DNA of 64,000 bases from Paenibacillus glycanilyticus (GCF_030161375.1 NZ_BSSQ01000016.1:62001-126000), one strand, 5' to 3'. Shown: positions 25,151-36,437, counted from the first letter of the stretch. Notes: generated by a model not told the origin, from the sequence alone. Numbers and translations: made by a program.

Positions 25151-25213
25151 TTGCAAAGTTATATAAAATGAATTACTACATTTTTACAACATAATCGAAT
25201 CAATGTCAATTAT

Positions 25214-25621
25214 TTACTTCTCGATGTTTTCCTCTATAAGTTCTTGATACAGGTTAAGCTTCTCTAACGCGAGAGAAATATGGCTTTCAATCTCTTGCCG
25301 CTTGGCTTCCAGTCCCTTCAGATGATTCTCCAGGATTTCAATCCGTTTATGCAGCGTAGGTTTAACAGCAGAAAGTTTTTCCCCGTGTTGAATTTTATCT
25401 ATTACGCAGCCCTCGCGGGTAAACTCCGTAATCTCTTCCAGTGATAAACCCAATTTTTTAAGTTTATTTAGGCATTGAATATAGGAAACCTCACTATCGT
25501 CGTAGATGCGTGCTCCTCCATTTTTGCGCTGCGGTTCTTGAAGCACCCCGATTTTTTCATAATAACGAATTGTATAAGGAGTTAATCCCGTTTGTTCTGA
25601 TACCTGACTGATCGTAAGCAT
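25214..25621 (-). CDS. MerR-family transcriptional regulator
   Basis: This 135-residue regulator starts MLTISQVSEQTGLTPYTIR, the MerR winged helix-turn-helix, with YYEKIGVL as second helix. A long coiled-coil dimer helix (about 85-130) follows. A single CVID cysteine near residue 72 is the only one near the hinge, so a metal site of the MerR/CueR type is unlikely; the pattern is closer to NolA/AdhR-like members, which sense aldehydes or drugs. It is divergent from an MBL-fold hydrolase gene, with two 19-bp-spaced promoters between them. Confidence 0.88.
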   Translation of the reverse strand: MLTISQVSEQTGLTPYTIRYYEKIGVLQEPQRKNGGARIYDDSEVSYIQCLNKLKKLGLSLEEITEFTREGCVIDKIQHGEKLSAVKPTLHKRIEILENHLKGLEAKRQEIESHISLALEKLNLYQELIEENIEK

Positions 25622-25659
25622 CCGATTTATGCCACTCCTTTTAGCGGATATTGAAAACT

Positions 25660-25690
25660 ATTATATAGCTTGCAGCTAACTCAAAGTCAA
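25660..25690 (-). promoter_or_regulatory. MerR-type promoter of the regulator's own gene
   Basis: On the minus strand TTGACT (25690-25685) and TATAAT (25665-25660) are separated by 19 bases, the over-long spacing that MerR proteins correct by twisting DNA. TAGCT-GCA-AGCTA inside the spacer is a short dyad. Confidence 0.6.
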
Positions 25691-25739
25691 TGTTTGCACT
25701 CGCCCCTAACTTCGCCCTTTCAAAGCTCTTGACTTCTAG

Positions 25740-25770
25740 TTGACTCTAACTTGTAAGTTAAAGTCATGAC
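25740..25770 (+). promoter_or_regulatory. MerR-type operator and promoter of the MBL-fold gene
   Basis: A 24-bp dyad at 25742-25765 (GACT-C-TAACTT-GT-AAGTTA-A-AGTC, one mismatched pair) overlaps TTGACT at 25740-25745. A 19-base spacer then leads to CATGAC, a poor -10. This layout fits activation by a MerR protein. Confidence 0.6.
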
Positions 25771-25791
25771 AAACTTGAATGGGGTATAACA

Positions 25792-26736
25792 ATGAACAAC
25801 AAATATTTCACGATTCAACAAGCGGCGGAAGGGGTCTGGGGCGCTGTTTCGGTTCCGGGCAGCGGCTCGCTCGGGAATGCCGCCATTATTGATCTTGGCG
25901 ATTTAACGGTTGTAGTGGATACGACCAACTTGCCGCAATCAGGTGCTTTATTACGCCATACCGCAGAACAATTAACAAATAAACCGGTTAAATATGTAGT
26001 GAATACACATTTTCACGGAGATCATGTTAACGGCAATCAGGAATTTAGGAATAGCGAATTTATATCTACCGTTTGGACAAGAGATTTGCTATCCGATATG
26101 GGTGAAGTGAATGTTGATTTCATGCAACAAAACATTCGGAAATTAATAGCTAGCCTAAATGCGCTACGTTCGCAGCAAAGCGATCCCCACATGCTAACCG
26201 AAATCGACTACGATCTTTCTGTTCAACGAGCTCTATATGATGCCATCCCTTCTCTTTGCAGGGTAGTACCCACGATTACGTTTGACGATAAACTCGTTAT
26301 TCAAGGAACAAAGCGAACCATTGAGGTTTTTTCTTACGGAGGCGGCCATTCTTTAAGTGATGCTGTTGTGTATATTCCAGAGGAGAGAACCTTGATCGCC
26401 GGCGATTTAATAACAAATAAGACGATCCCGGTCATGCCTTACGGTAATCCATACGCCTGGATACGAATCCTTAAACGCATTCAAAAAGACCTCAAAATCG
26501 ATACTATCGTTCCGGGACATGGAGATGTGTCAAATTCAGATCGAATCACGGATGTTATGCGTTTCTTGGAGAGCACGATCGCTTATGTTTCTAGAGCTGC
26601 AACAAGCGGGCAAGCAGAGTCTTGCTGGTTGGAACAAGGGGTACTAGAAGGCTATGAGGATTGGCATTTACCCCAGTATTTCAGATGGAACTTTCGCTGG
26701 CTCTTTAACAGTATGCTTGTTCAAAATAACAGATGA
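25792..26736 (+). CDS. MBL-fold metallohydrolase under MerR control
   Basis: This 314-residue protein has the metal-binding core of metallo-beta-lactamase-fold hydrolases: NTHFHGDHVNGN (HxHxDH, about residues 69-80), GGGHSLSDAV with the third His, AGDLI with the bridging Asp, and VPGHGDVS with the last His. The acidic Asp-His pair makes it a two-metal enzyme. The long insertion between the HxHxDH and the third His (about 110 residues) is like SoxH/CphA-related quinoprotein-relay or alkylsulfatase-adjacent members; the substrate is unknown. The start ATG follows TGGGGTA, a mediocre site. Confidence 0.85.
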   Translation: MNNKYFTIQQAAEGVWGAVSVPGSGSLGNAAIIDLGDLTVVVDTTNLPQSGALLRHTAEQLTNKPVKYVVNTHFHGDHVNGNQEFRNSEFISTVWTRDLLSDMGEVNVDFMQQNIRKLIASLNALRSQQSDPHMLTEIDYDLSVQRALYDAIPSLCRVVPTITFDDKLVIQGTKRTIEVFSYGGGHSLSDAVVYIPEERTLIAGDLITNKTIPVMPYGNPYAWIRILKRIQKDLKIDTIVPGHGDVSNSDRITDVMRFLESTIAYVSRAATSGQAESCWLEQGVLEGYEDWHLPQYFRWNFRWLFNSMLVQNNR

Positions 26737-26757
26737 GACGGCAAGCTTGCGCCACAA

Positions 26758-26792
26758 AAGAAGAAGCCGCGCAGTCCGCGCGGCTTCTTCTT
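26758..26792. terminator. Bidirectional terminator between convergent genes
   Basis: A 14-bp stem (AAGAAGAAGCCGCG with complement) is A-rich on one side and T-rich on the other, so it can end both the MBL-fold gene and the phyH-like gene, whose stop codon is 9 bases away. Confidence 0.85.
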
Positions 26793-26801
26793 GCACAATC
26801 G

Positions 26802-27635
26802 TTAAACCTGAACCCCTTGTTTCCGGTACACCTCTGGAAAATGATCGCCCACGAGCAGCTCGCCCGGCTTCACGTCGACGTAGGAGAGCATGACGTGCTC
26901 GCCTACAGGCTCGTATCGGGTGTGGCCCGGCATGTAATGCACGGCGATGGCGCGGCGCTTCATCTCGGAGCGGTTATGCGGGCTGCCGTGCCAAGTCAGG
27001 CAGTGGTGGTAGCCGACTTGACCCTTCTTGATCTCGAACGGCACGGCATTAACTGCCGCGTTATTTGGCAGCATCTCCGGTTGTTTATGGAACGGCATGA
27101 AGTCCGGCGTGTTCGAGAGGTAACGCTGGTGATTGCCCCATTTGTGGCTGCCCGGCACCATCCACATGCAGCCGTTCTCAATAACGGCGTCGTCAAGCGC
27201 CACCCATGCGCTGACAAGGTCGGCAGGCTGGATAATCGGCCATAGCGGGTGATCTTGGTGCCAGTTCGTAGGCCCGCCCGTAATCGGCGGCTTATATTGT
27301 ATTTGGTCATGCCAGATGCGGAGTGAGTCGGAATGGCACAGCTGGGCAACTTCTTCGCAAATGACCTGATGCGCGGCATGCTTAAGGAAGCGGTCGCTGG
27401 CAAGCCAGATATTAACGATCTGGACGACGCTCTCGCTCGTCGTCATTTTCATATTGTCGTACGGGGAATCCGAATCCAGCATGTTGCGATTCAAGGTAGG
27501 TTTATTGACGGACTCGCCGTTCATCACCTTGTCGAGCTCTTCGCGAAGCTCCTCTACCTCGGCCTCGCTCAGCACGACCCCGCCTTTTAAAAAACCGTTG
27601 TTTTCAAACTCCGCGATTTGTGCTTGACTTAACAT
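26802..27635 (-). CDS. Phytanoyl-CoA dioxygenase (PhyH) family protein
   Basis: This is a 277-residue Fe(II)/2-oxoglutarate dioxygenase. The iron ligands are seen as NWHQDHP (HxD, about residues 121-127) and the distal His in CLTWHGSPHNRS, where the following Arg would bind 2-oxoglutarate. The N-terminal helix AQIAEFENNGFLKGG is typical of the family. It hydroxylates a small substrate in the cytoplasm; which one is unknown. The gene is divergent from an AraC-family regulator with a cupin sensor, a pairing that suggests substrate-induced expression. Confidence 0.88.
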   Translation of the reverse strand: MLSQAQIAEFENNGFLKGGVVLSEAEVEELREELDKVMNGESVNKPTLNRNMLDSDSPYDNMKMTTSESVVQIVNIWLASDRFLKHAAHQVICEEVAQLCHSDSLRIWHDQIQYKPPITGGPTNWHQDHPLWPIIQPADLVSAWVALDDAVIENGCMWMVPGSHKWGNHQRYLSNTPDFMPFHKQPEMLPNNAAVNAVPFEIKKGQVGYHHCLTWHGSPHNRSEMKRRAIAVHYMPGHTRYEPVGEHVMLSYVDVKPGELLVGDHFPEVYRKQGVQV

Positions 27636-27699
27636 AGATACAACTCCTCTTTGAATGATTTGGATGAATTTGAACTTGCTTGATTACTTGATGAGCTAA

Positions 27700-27719
27700 G
27701 CTTACCGCAGTTTGTAAGC
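27700..27719. promoter_or_regulatory. Inverted repeat in the phyH/araC-type divergent region
   Basis: GCTTAC and GTAAGC form 6-bp arms around 8 bases. It is a possible operator shared by the two divergent genes; the signal is short. Confidence 0.3.
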
Positions 27720-27799
27720 GGTGTATTTACAGATACGAAACAGGTCTTTGCACTTTTCAAATATGATGGATCATTCCCGCATGGAGGTGATTGTGCCAT

Positions 27800-28690
27800 A
27801 TGTTCCAAGACCCGCCGCATTCCCGTACAGATATCGTTCTGGGCGAGATCGATGATCTGCAGCCAACGGTTAACTTTGCGAGCCAGGCCGAAGTGCCCGC
27901 CGCCGAGCAATGGGGACCGCGTATCATCCCGGACTATCAGCTATTTTTTCTACTATCGGGCGAGGCCGAAATAAGCATCGGCCAGGAGCAATATAAGCTA
28001 GCAGCAGGAGACATCGCGTTGTATGGACCCCATTGTCCGCATCGAATTATCACGCGAACGGGCGTTATCTTCATCGGCATCCATTTTGCATACCGGCATT
28101 TGTCGCCAGAGCCCGTTCATCCGGCATTCTCTATTGAAGCGTGCAGCGAGGAGAGGCTTGAGGCCAGCATCCGTCCCAGTTACAAGCTTGAGCTCCCTAA
28201 TAAAGAGCTGCTGGAGTTGCCGCCTTTCTTTACCATTCCGGGCATTAAGCCGATCTTGATGCGCATCGTACAAGAATACTTGAACGAGCAGCCGGGTTAT
28301 CGCATTGTGCTGCGTTCATTAATGACGGAGCTGATTACCACCTTGGTTCGCAATCAGCTGTCGAAGCGGCCGAGGTCTCCGGATCAAGACAAGATTGATC
28401 CGGCCCTCCAAGCGATCAATAAAGAGCCGGAGAAGAACTGGACCGTGAACGAACTCGCGGCGCTATGCGGCTATCACGTCAACTATTTCTCCTCGCTATT
28501 TCGCAAATGCACCGGCGATAGTCCAAAGCAATATCTCATCAATGAACGGATCCGTAAAGCGAAATACTATTTGCTGAGCGGCGAGAAGATGGAATTGATC
28601 GCAGAACGCCTTGGCTATGCCAGTGTTCATTATTTTTCCCGCAATTTTAAAGAGGAGACCGGCCTGACGCCTACGGAATTCAAGCAATAA
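27800..28690 (+). CDS. AraC-family regulator with cupin sensor domain
   Basis: This 296-residue protein has an N-terminal cupin-like domain (residues about 10-100: GEAEISIGQEQYKLAAGDIA, then YGPHCPHR) and a C-terminal AraC domain with WTVNELAALCGYHVNYFSSL and MELIAERLGYASVHYFSRNF. The frame opens at TTG 27791, but GGAGGTGA would then touch the start; the ATG at 27800 lies 9 bases from it. It probably controls the divergent PhyH dioxygenase gene. The ligand is unknown. Confidence 0.88.
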   Translation: MFQDPPHSRTDIVLGEIDDLQPTVNFASQAEVPAAEQWGPRIIPDYQLFFLLSGEAEISIGQEQYKLAAGDIALYGPHCPHRIITRTGVIFIGIHFAYRHLSPEPVHPAFSIEACSEERLEASIRPSYKLELPNKELLELPPFFTIPGIKPILMRIVQEYLNEQPGYRIVLRSLMTELITTLVRNQLSKRPRSPDQDKIDPALQAINKEPEKNWTVNELAALCGYHVNYFSSLFRKCTGDSPKQYLINERIRKAKYYLLSGEKMELIAERLGYASVHYFSRNFKEETGLTPTEFKQ

Positions 28691-28707
28691 TCACTTATAA
28701 ACGGACA

Positions 28708-28750
28708 GCCCCTAGGCTTGAACGTAAGTGTTCGAGCACGAGGGGTTATT
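28708..28750 (+). terminator. Probable terminator hairpin after the AraC-family gene
   Basis: CCCCT / AGGGG and CTTGAAC / GTTCGAG pair with a small internal loop, followed by TTATTTG. Confidence 0.5.
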
Positions 28751-28776
28751 TGCCGTTCTTCTCGAAATTCGGAGTC

Positions 28777-28816
28777 TTATTATTCGCGGATAATAAAATA
28801 ATGGAAAGTTTATAAT
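28777..28816 (+). promoter_or_regulatory. katG promoter with overlapping inverted repeat
   Basis: TATAAT at 28811-28816 is a consensus -10. The -35 region is weak and is covered by an inverted repeat TTATTAT-N6-ATAATAA at 28777-28796. The AT-rich dyad resembles Fur/PerR-family boxes in composition but lacks their 7-1-7 spacing. Confidence 0.5.
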
Positions 28817-28825
28817 ATGGACTGA

Positions 28826-31072
<2,247 letters not shown>

Positions 31073-31164
31073 CAACAGCATGGCAAACGGAACGGGACCG
31101 TCCCAAAAGGTGATCGCTCACTGTGAAGACGGCTCGCATTAGCAATTAAAGAGTGTTTTTTATG

Positions 31165-31207
31165 AAATATCGCTGCAAGAGGGTTACCCTTGTAGCGATA
31201 TTTTTGC
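31165..31207 (+). terminator. Intrinsic terminator after katG
   Basis: A 15-bp stem (AAATATCGCTGCAAG with near-complement, one G-U) around a 9-base loop is followed by TTTTTGC. It lies 93 bases after the stop. Confidence 0.85.
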
Positions 31208-31366
31208 TTTTGCTGCTTTCTTCAGCAAATTATGGGCAAGCGAAAGCCACCCGACCTCTAGGGTGGCTTTCGGTAAGCCACGAAGCAGGAACCGGCGGAA
31301 TCCCCGGTTATTCTTTATTTGGCTAAACACACACTCCGGTTCGTGTTGGTTGGGTGGTACCTCCAT
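31184..31366 (-). pseudogene. 3' remnant of an IS1182-type transposase gene
   Basis: On the minus strand the frame reads EPECVFSQIKNNRGFRRF and then LLRGLPKATLEVGWLSLAHN followed by LLKKAAKAK and a stop. This matches the conserved C-terminus of IS1182-family (DDE) transposases, including the E/D-x2-FxxIKxNxGFxRFxLRG block. The catalytic core and the rest of the element are absent, and no terminal inverted repeats were found. The katG terminator overlaps the end of the frame. The 550-base stretch 31073-31624 holds this remnant, two hairpins and otherwise nothing I recognise. Confidence 0.7.
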
Positions 31367-31576
31367 TTTAACAAGGGTCGGCTTCTTTTTGTTTGAGCTT
31401 TTTATGAACAGGTTAAGGGTAGACGGAGCATTAAATGATTCTGGAGAAGCGTCAGCGTTCGCTTTTGTGAAGGGATGCCAACCATACCTCGTTGATTCGA
31501 AGGAATCCCTGAGCAATGGCGATCGGAAGAACATTTTATGCGCAGGCTACTGTTTAGCCCAAATACAAACAAAGGA

Positions 31577-31611
31577 GTGTCCCATCGTCATTTACATGAC
31601 TTATGGGACAC
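31577..31611 (-). terminator. Hairpin after the diguanylate cyclase gene
   Basis: GTGTCCCAT and ATGGGACAC are perfect 9-bp arms with a 17-base loop that itself contains GTCAT / ATGAC pairs. On the minus strand it is followed by TCCTTTGTTTG. It lies 14 bases after the stop of the GGDEF gene. Confidence 0.7.
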
Positions 31612-31624
31612 CCCCGTGGTGATT

Positions 31625-32707
31625 TTATACGAGTTCGCCATTTACGGCAATTCGATTGGTGCCGTTCGACTTGGCGACATACATCGATTGGTCGGCCACG
31701 CGTATGAGATCAAGCTCGGTCATGCCCTTCACCCATTTCGTACAGCCGACGCTAGTCGTCATCGGAAGATGGAGTTCTTTGATCGACATCGGCGACTCCA
31801 ATTGCTTGATCAGCTGGTTGGCCATTCGCATCAAGTCGTAGTCGTCTTGCAACCATGCCGCAACCACAAATTCATCGCCGCCAACGCGAGCGACCAGACC
31901 GGATTCGCGAATCGCATTCTGAATGCGGTTTGCGAATTCCACAAGCACGAGATCGCCGACTTCATGTCCATAAGTGTCGTTGCATTGCTTGAATTTATTT
32001 AAGTCGAGGTAGAACATCCCGAATACGGCTTCTTCCCGGCCAGCGCGTTTCATCCAGTCTTGGATTCGAACGCTAAAGCCTCTGCGATTCAACAATCCCG
32101 TCAGAATGTCGCGTTCCGTCAATTGGATGAGCTCGCTCTCCAGTTTCTCGCGTCTTTGAATTTCGGATCTTAATTGAATCAATAATTGCTCGTAATCGTT
32201 CAGTATCCGAACTTTTTCGTCGTAGTTGATTTGTTTGCCTAACTCTGAGCCCAGAGCGAGCGACAATAACTGCAACGTCTCGATATCCCGGTCTGTGAAT
32301 GCATCAGGTCGGCCGGAGATGACTTTCAAGACGCCAACAGCGTTGCTGGTTTCGAATAGGGGGACGCAAACCATGCTCCGCGCGCCAACTTTCATCGTCG
32401 CTTCCTTGTTGACGCGGTCGTCCTGCTGCGTATCCGGCGAATAAAGAATCGTTTTCTCCGTCACGCAGAGCCCCGACAAACTGCCGTTCTTACTGATTCG
32501 AATGCCATAATGAGGCTGCAAAGTGCCGCTGACGGCGGCATACACCATCTCATCGCCAGCCAACATCTCAATCGTGGAACCGTCGGCATCGGTTAATAGG
32601 CACATCCGATCACAGATCGTCTGCATAAACAGCTTTAAATCAAAGTTGGATAACAGCATCTGCTGCTGAACTTCCATGATGACGTTCAGGCGATGGTTCT
32701 CAATCAT
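31625..32707 (-). CDS. GAF-GGDEF diguanylate cyclase
   Basis: This is a soluble 360-residue signalling enzyme. A GAF sensor domain (about residues 15-160) is followed by a helical link and a GGDEF domain (about 190-358) with ARVGGDEFVV, the intact active site for making cyclic di-GMP from two GTP. No RxxD inhibitory site directly precedes the GGDEF motif. An ATG at 32725 is in frame, but its GGAGGGG is placed to serve the ATG at 32707. No membrane segments are seen, so the GAF part probably senses a cytoplasmic ligand. The gene is alone between the transposase remnant and a TetR gene. Confidence 0.92.
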   Translation of the reverse strand: MIENHRLNVIMEVQQQMLLSNFDLKLFMQTICDRMCLLTDADGSTIEMLAGDEMVYAAVSGTLQPHYGIRISKNGSLSGLCVTEKTILYSPDTQQDDRVNKEATMKVGARSMVCVPLFETSNAVGVLKVISGRPDAFTDRDIETLQLLSLALGSELGKQINYDEKVRILNDYEQLLIQLRSEIQRREKLESELIQLTERDILTGLLNRRGFSVRIQDWMKRAGREEAVFGMFYLDLNKFKQCNDTYGHEVGDLVLVEFANRIQNAIRESGLVARVGGDEFVVAAWLQDDYDLMRMANQLIKQLESPMSIKELHLPMTTSVGCTKWVKGMTELDLIRVADQSMYVAKSNGTNRIAVNGELV

Positions 32708-32823
32708 CGTCCTATTCCCCTCCATGCTTGCATCGTAATCTTGTCCTACACTACATATTAGCTATCATGCTAGCACTTTTATAAGGGTTTGTCAGCACTG
32801 TCAAACTTGCCGCAAGCGGTCGA

Positions 32824-33357
32824 TTATTTATGAAATAATCGAATCAGAGCCGAGATTTCCTCAATGGTTTCTTGTTGCCCGTTCTTAAACCACATTACCC
32901 AAATTTCGAATACGCCCGCACTCATGAAGTCAATCCAATAGCTTCGTCTCGCGCCTGTCCAGTCTGGAAACGGAATAATCTCATCGTAAAATCGAGCGAT
33001 ATGGCGTTTGAATATTTGATAGAGGAGCTCTTTATAATCGCTTTCGATAGCCATTTGAAAATCCTTGGACAAGTCGAGAAAAAAGCTCGTCAAATCCGTG
33101 ATTTTCTGTTCGTGGCTTTCTTTAAAAGCGACTTTATGAAAGATGTCCGCAAATTTAGGTTCGTAATACTCCTTCAATACTTGTTCCAGAGTATCGAAAT
33201 TCCGATAAAACGCCATTCGGCTGACGCCGGCTTTTTTGACGACTTCCGAAACGGTTAACTTGGATAATGGCTTGGCTTGCAGAAGCTCCAGCAAAGCAAT
33301 CGTAATCCATTCTCTTGTATCCTTTTTTATGTTTTGGGCGTGGTCCGTTGCTGCCAT
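32824..33357 (-). CDS. TetR-family regulator (divergent from the reductase at 33474)
   Basis: This 177-residue regulator has an N-terminal TetR helix-turn-helix: ALLELLQAKPLSKLTVSEVV, then KKAGVSRMAFYRNFDTLEQVL. The C-terminal part is of the TetR_C_33-like kind, all helical. Its start follows CGGAGGAAG. It is divergent from an SDR-type reductase gene, and a 14-bp perfect palindrome lies in front of that gene, so it probably represses it until a ligand binds. Confidence 0.87.
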   Translation of the reverse strand: MAATDHAQNIKKDTREWITIALLELLQAKPLSKLTVSEVVKKAGVSRMAFYRNFDTLEQVLKEYYEPKFADIFHKVAFKESHEQKITDLTSFFLDLSKDFQMAIESDYKELLYQIFKRHIARFYDEIIPFPDWTGARRSYWIDFMSAGVFEIWVMWFKNGQQETIEEISALIRLFHK

Positions 33358-33436
33358 TACACTTCCTCCGATTTGTCACAGATGCTTGTTGTCTACTTGT
33401 TTTGGATCCTGTTCGGATCTAAAATAGTGTACATCC

Positions 33437-33450
33437 GTTACAGGTGTAAC
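33437..33450 (+). promoter_or_regulatory. 14-bp palindrome, candidate TetR operator
   Basis: GTTACAGGTGTAAC reads as GTTACA-GG-TGTAAC with perfect arms. It lies 24 bases before the reductase start codon, within the divergent region. Confidence 0.55.
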
Positions 33451-33473
33451 GTCAATAAAAAGGAGTGTCTATC

Positions 33474-34523
33474 ATGCCGGAAAATAACAATCCCTTAGTG
33501 TTAGTGACCGGGGGGTCAGGATTTATCGCGGTTCATATTATATTGAAATTACTTGAGCAAGGGTTCCGTGTGCGGACAACTCTGCGGACAATGGGCAGAC
33601 AAGAGGAAGTGAAAGGCATGCTGCGGTCGGGGGGAATAACCCGTTTTGACGATCTGTCATTTATACAAGCCGATTTATCATCGGATCTTCATTGGGACGA
33701 AGCTGTAAAAGGGGCGGAGTATGTCATCCATGTTGCTTCTCCAACGCCGAACAAAGCGTATAAAGACGAGAATGAAATGATTCAACCCGCGCGTGACGGC
33801 GTCCTGCGCGTGCTCCGTGCGGCACGTGATGCAGGAGTGAAACGGGTTGTTCTAACGTCTGCTTTCGGAGCGATTGGAGTAGGGCACAAGAATCATAAAG
33901 GACCTTATACCGAAGAAGATTGGTCGAATACGGATGCTGCTAACGTTCATGCTTATCAGAAATCCAAGACCATTGCGGAGAAAGCGGCTTGGGCATTTGT
34001 CCGCCAAGAAGGCAATGGATTAGAACTTTCGACAGTGAATCCGGTGGGGGTCATGGGGCCAATCTTAGGCAATGATTATTCGCATTCCAATAGCAGCGTT
34101 CGCCAGATGCTGGAGGGCAAGCTAAAGTCCGTCCCTAAAATTTACTCCGATTACGTAGATGTCCGGGACGTTGCTGATTTGCATCTGCTCGCCATGTTGC
34201 GTCCCGAAGCAAACGGAGAGCGGTTTATCGCTTCCAGCTCAGAAAATCTCTCCATGCTGGATGTTGCCGCTATTCTAAGAAAACAGTTGGGGGAAGACGC
34301 TAAAAACGCACCTACGGGCGAACTCCCCAATCTAGTCGTTCGGGCAATTGCGATCTTTAACCCCCAATTAAGAATGGTTGCCTCACTGCTGGGACAAGAC
34401 ATGTCCACCAGTAACCGCAAGGCCAAACAACTGCTTGGATGGTCTCCGCGTTCGGCCGAAGAAGCGATTGCCGCAACGGGCAAGAGCATGGTCAAAATCA
34501 TGAAAGAGCAGAAGAAGCCGTGA
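33474..34523 (+). CDS. Extended SDR reductase (dihydroflavonol-4-reductase-like)
   Basis: This 349-residue NAD(P)H-dependent protein has VTGGSGFIAVHI (cofactor turn), a basic TTLRTMGR that suits NADPH, VIHVASPTP, and the catalytic HAYQKSKTIAE (YxxxK). This order is that of aldehyde/ketone reductases related to dihydroflavonol-4-reductase and Gre2. The GTG at 33465 overlaps the AAAAGGAG site, so the ATG at 33474 is chosen. Its divergent TetR neighbour suggests induction by a toxic carbonyl compound. A terminator follows 20 bases later. Confidence 0.88.
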   Translation: MPENNNPLVLVTGGSGFIAVHIILKLLEQGFRVRTTLRTMGRQEEVKGMLRSGGITRFDDLSFIQADLSSDLHWDEAVKGAEYVIHVASPTPNKAYKDENEMIQPARDGVLRVLRAARDAGVKRVVLTSAFGAIGVGHKNHKGPYTEEDWSNTDAANVHAYQKSKTIAEKAAWAFVRQEGNGLELSTVNPVGVMGPILGNDYSHSNSSVRQMLEGKLKSVPKIYSDYVDVRDVADLHLLAMLRPEANGERFIASSSENLSMLDVAAILRKQLGEDAKNAPTGELPNLVVRAIAIFNPQLRMVASLLGQDMSTSNRKAKQLLGWSPRSAEEAIAATGKSMVKIMKEQKKP

Positions 34524-34541
34524 ACATAAACGAATCAAAGG

Positions 34542-34569
34542 AAGAGCCATCCCGGGGGATGGCTCTTTA
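34542..34569. terminator. Intrinsic terminator between convergent genes
   Basis: AAGAGCCATCCC and GATGGCTCTT pair over a G-rich loop; TTTAACTT follows on the plus strand. It can serve the reductase and perhaps the convergent TetR gene. Confidence 0.8.
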
Positions 34570-34583
34570 ACTTGCTGCTTCAT

Positions 34584-35150
34584 TTATTTTGCCTCAACGA
34601 TTAACGAAACGGCCTTCGTAATCGACTCTTTAAGCAACTCCGGAGTACTCGGTGCTTCCGCCGTCATCGCAGCCCCGAACGGATTTGTTGCCGTCCATGC
34701 GGTAGCGAGCACCATAAGGGACGTTAATATGAACTTCGGCTCGAACGCCGAACCTATGCGGCCGTTACTTTGCGCATCGCTAATCTGTTGCAGCTTCTGA
34801 TCATGGAGAGCGCCTCGTTCGATCGGTTTAACCGTCATCTGTTCGAGATTAGACCACATCATCAACCGCATGAGATGGGGGTTCGCCATAGCGAAGTCGA
34901 ATACCCGGGCCGCATAATCCGGGAGATTGTCGGGCGTAAAAGGAATGGCTTCAAACGCCCGGTCGATATATTTTTGCAGGACGGTTGCGAAGAGCGTTTC
35001 TTTATTCTCAAAGTAAATATAGATCAAATTCTTATTGCAGCCCGCGGCTTTGGCGATGCGATCGACACGTGCCCCCGCGATTCCAAGCGCCGAGAATTCT
35101 TCCATGGCAGCGTTCAGAATAAGTTCGCGAGTTGCTTCGGCATTTCTCAT
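34584..35150 (-). CDS. TetR-family regulator (divergent from the aldo/keto reductase)
   Basis: This 188-residue regulator has the TetR DNA-binding domain AAMEEFSALGIAGARVDRIA followed by KAAGCNKNLIYIYFENKETLF (residues about 14-52). The C-terminal part resembles the TetR_C_31/AcrR-like ligand domain, with no diagnostic ligand residues. The start follows AAGGATG. Two strong palindromes lie between it and the divergent aldo/keto reductase, so it very probably represses both itself and that gene. Confidence 0.9.
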   Translation of the reverse strand: MRNAEATRELILNAAMEEFSALGIAGARVDRIAKAAGCNKNLIYIYFENKETLFATVLQKYIDRAFEAIPFTPDNLPDYAARVFDFAMANPHLMRLMMWSNLEQMTVKPIERGALHDQKLQQISDAQSNGRIGSAFEPKFILTSLMVLATAWTATNPFGAAMTAEAPSTPELLKESITKAVSLIVEAK

Positions 35151-35208
35151 TCTTAATCATCCTTACTGTATATTATCGCTTTAATATTACGAATTAGTAT
35201 ATCACACT

Positions 35209-35226
35209 TGACTAAACGGTTAGTCA
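35209..35226. promoter_or_regulatory. Palindrome 1, candidate TetR operator
   Basis: TGACTAA-ACGG-TTAGTCA is a perfect 7-bp-arm inverted repeat of 18 bp in the divergent region. Confidence 0.7.
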
Positions 35227-35237
35227 GGGATTAAAGT

Positions 35238-36265
<1,028 letters not shown>

Positions 36266-36283
36266 GCGATGAATGATGAAGAG

Positions 36284-36329
36284 CGAAAGCCGCATTTACG
36301 AAAACGATGCGGGCCTTCGTTCTTTTTTT
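36284..36329 (+). terminator. Intrinsic terminator after the aldo/keto reductase
   Basis: CGAAAGCCGCAT and ATGCGGGCCTTCG pair with a one-base bulge and are followed by seven T. Confidence 0.82.
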
Positions 36330-36340
36330 AATCAAAACAT

Positions 36341-36352
36341 TATAACGTTATA
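36341..36352. promoter_or_regulatory. 12-bp palindrome before the amidohydrolase operon
   Basis: TATAACGTTATA is perfect. It lies about 85 bases before the first gene of the operon that ends with a GntR regulator, and is a candidate site for it. Confidence 0.4.
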
Positions 36353-36437
36353 TTGAATTATCCAAAATTATATGTTAGCCTATTCTCATTACAATGGATA
36401 GTCGCTTTGCGGCGTCATAACGAAATGCGGTGATTTA

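Noticed and set aside
31240-31273. 12-bp inverted repeat considered as an IS end or second terminator
   Set aside because: It lies inside the transposase-like reading frame and no T-run or target duplication accompanies it.
31263-31622. 119-residue plus-strand frame after katG
   Set aside because: It overlaps the transposase remnant and the hairpin at 31577, lacks a ribosome binding site and has no family features.
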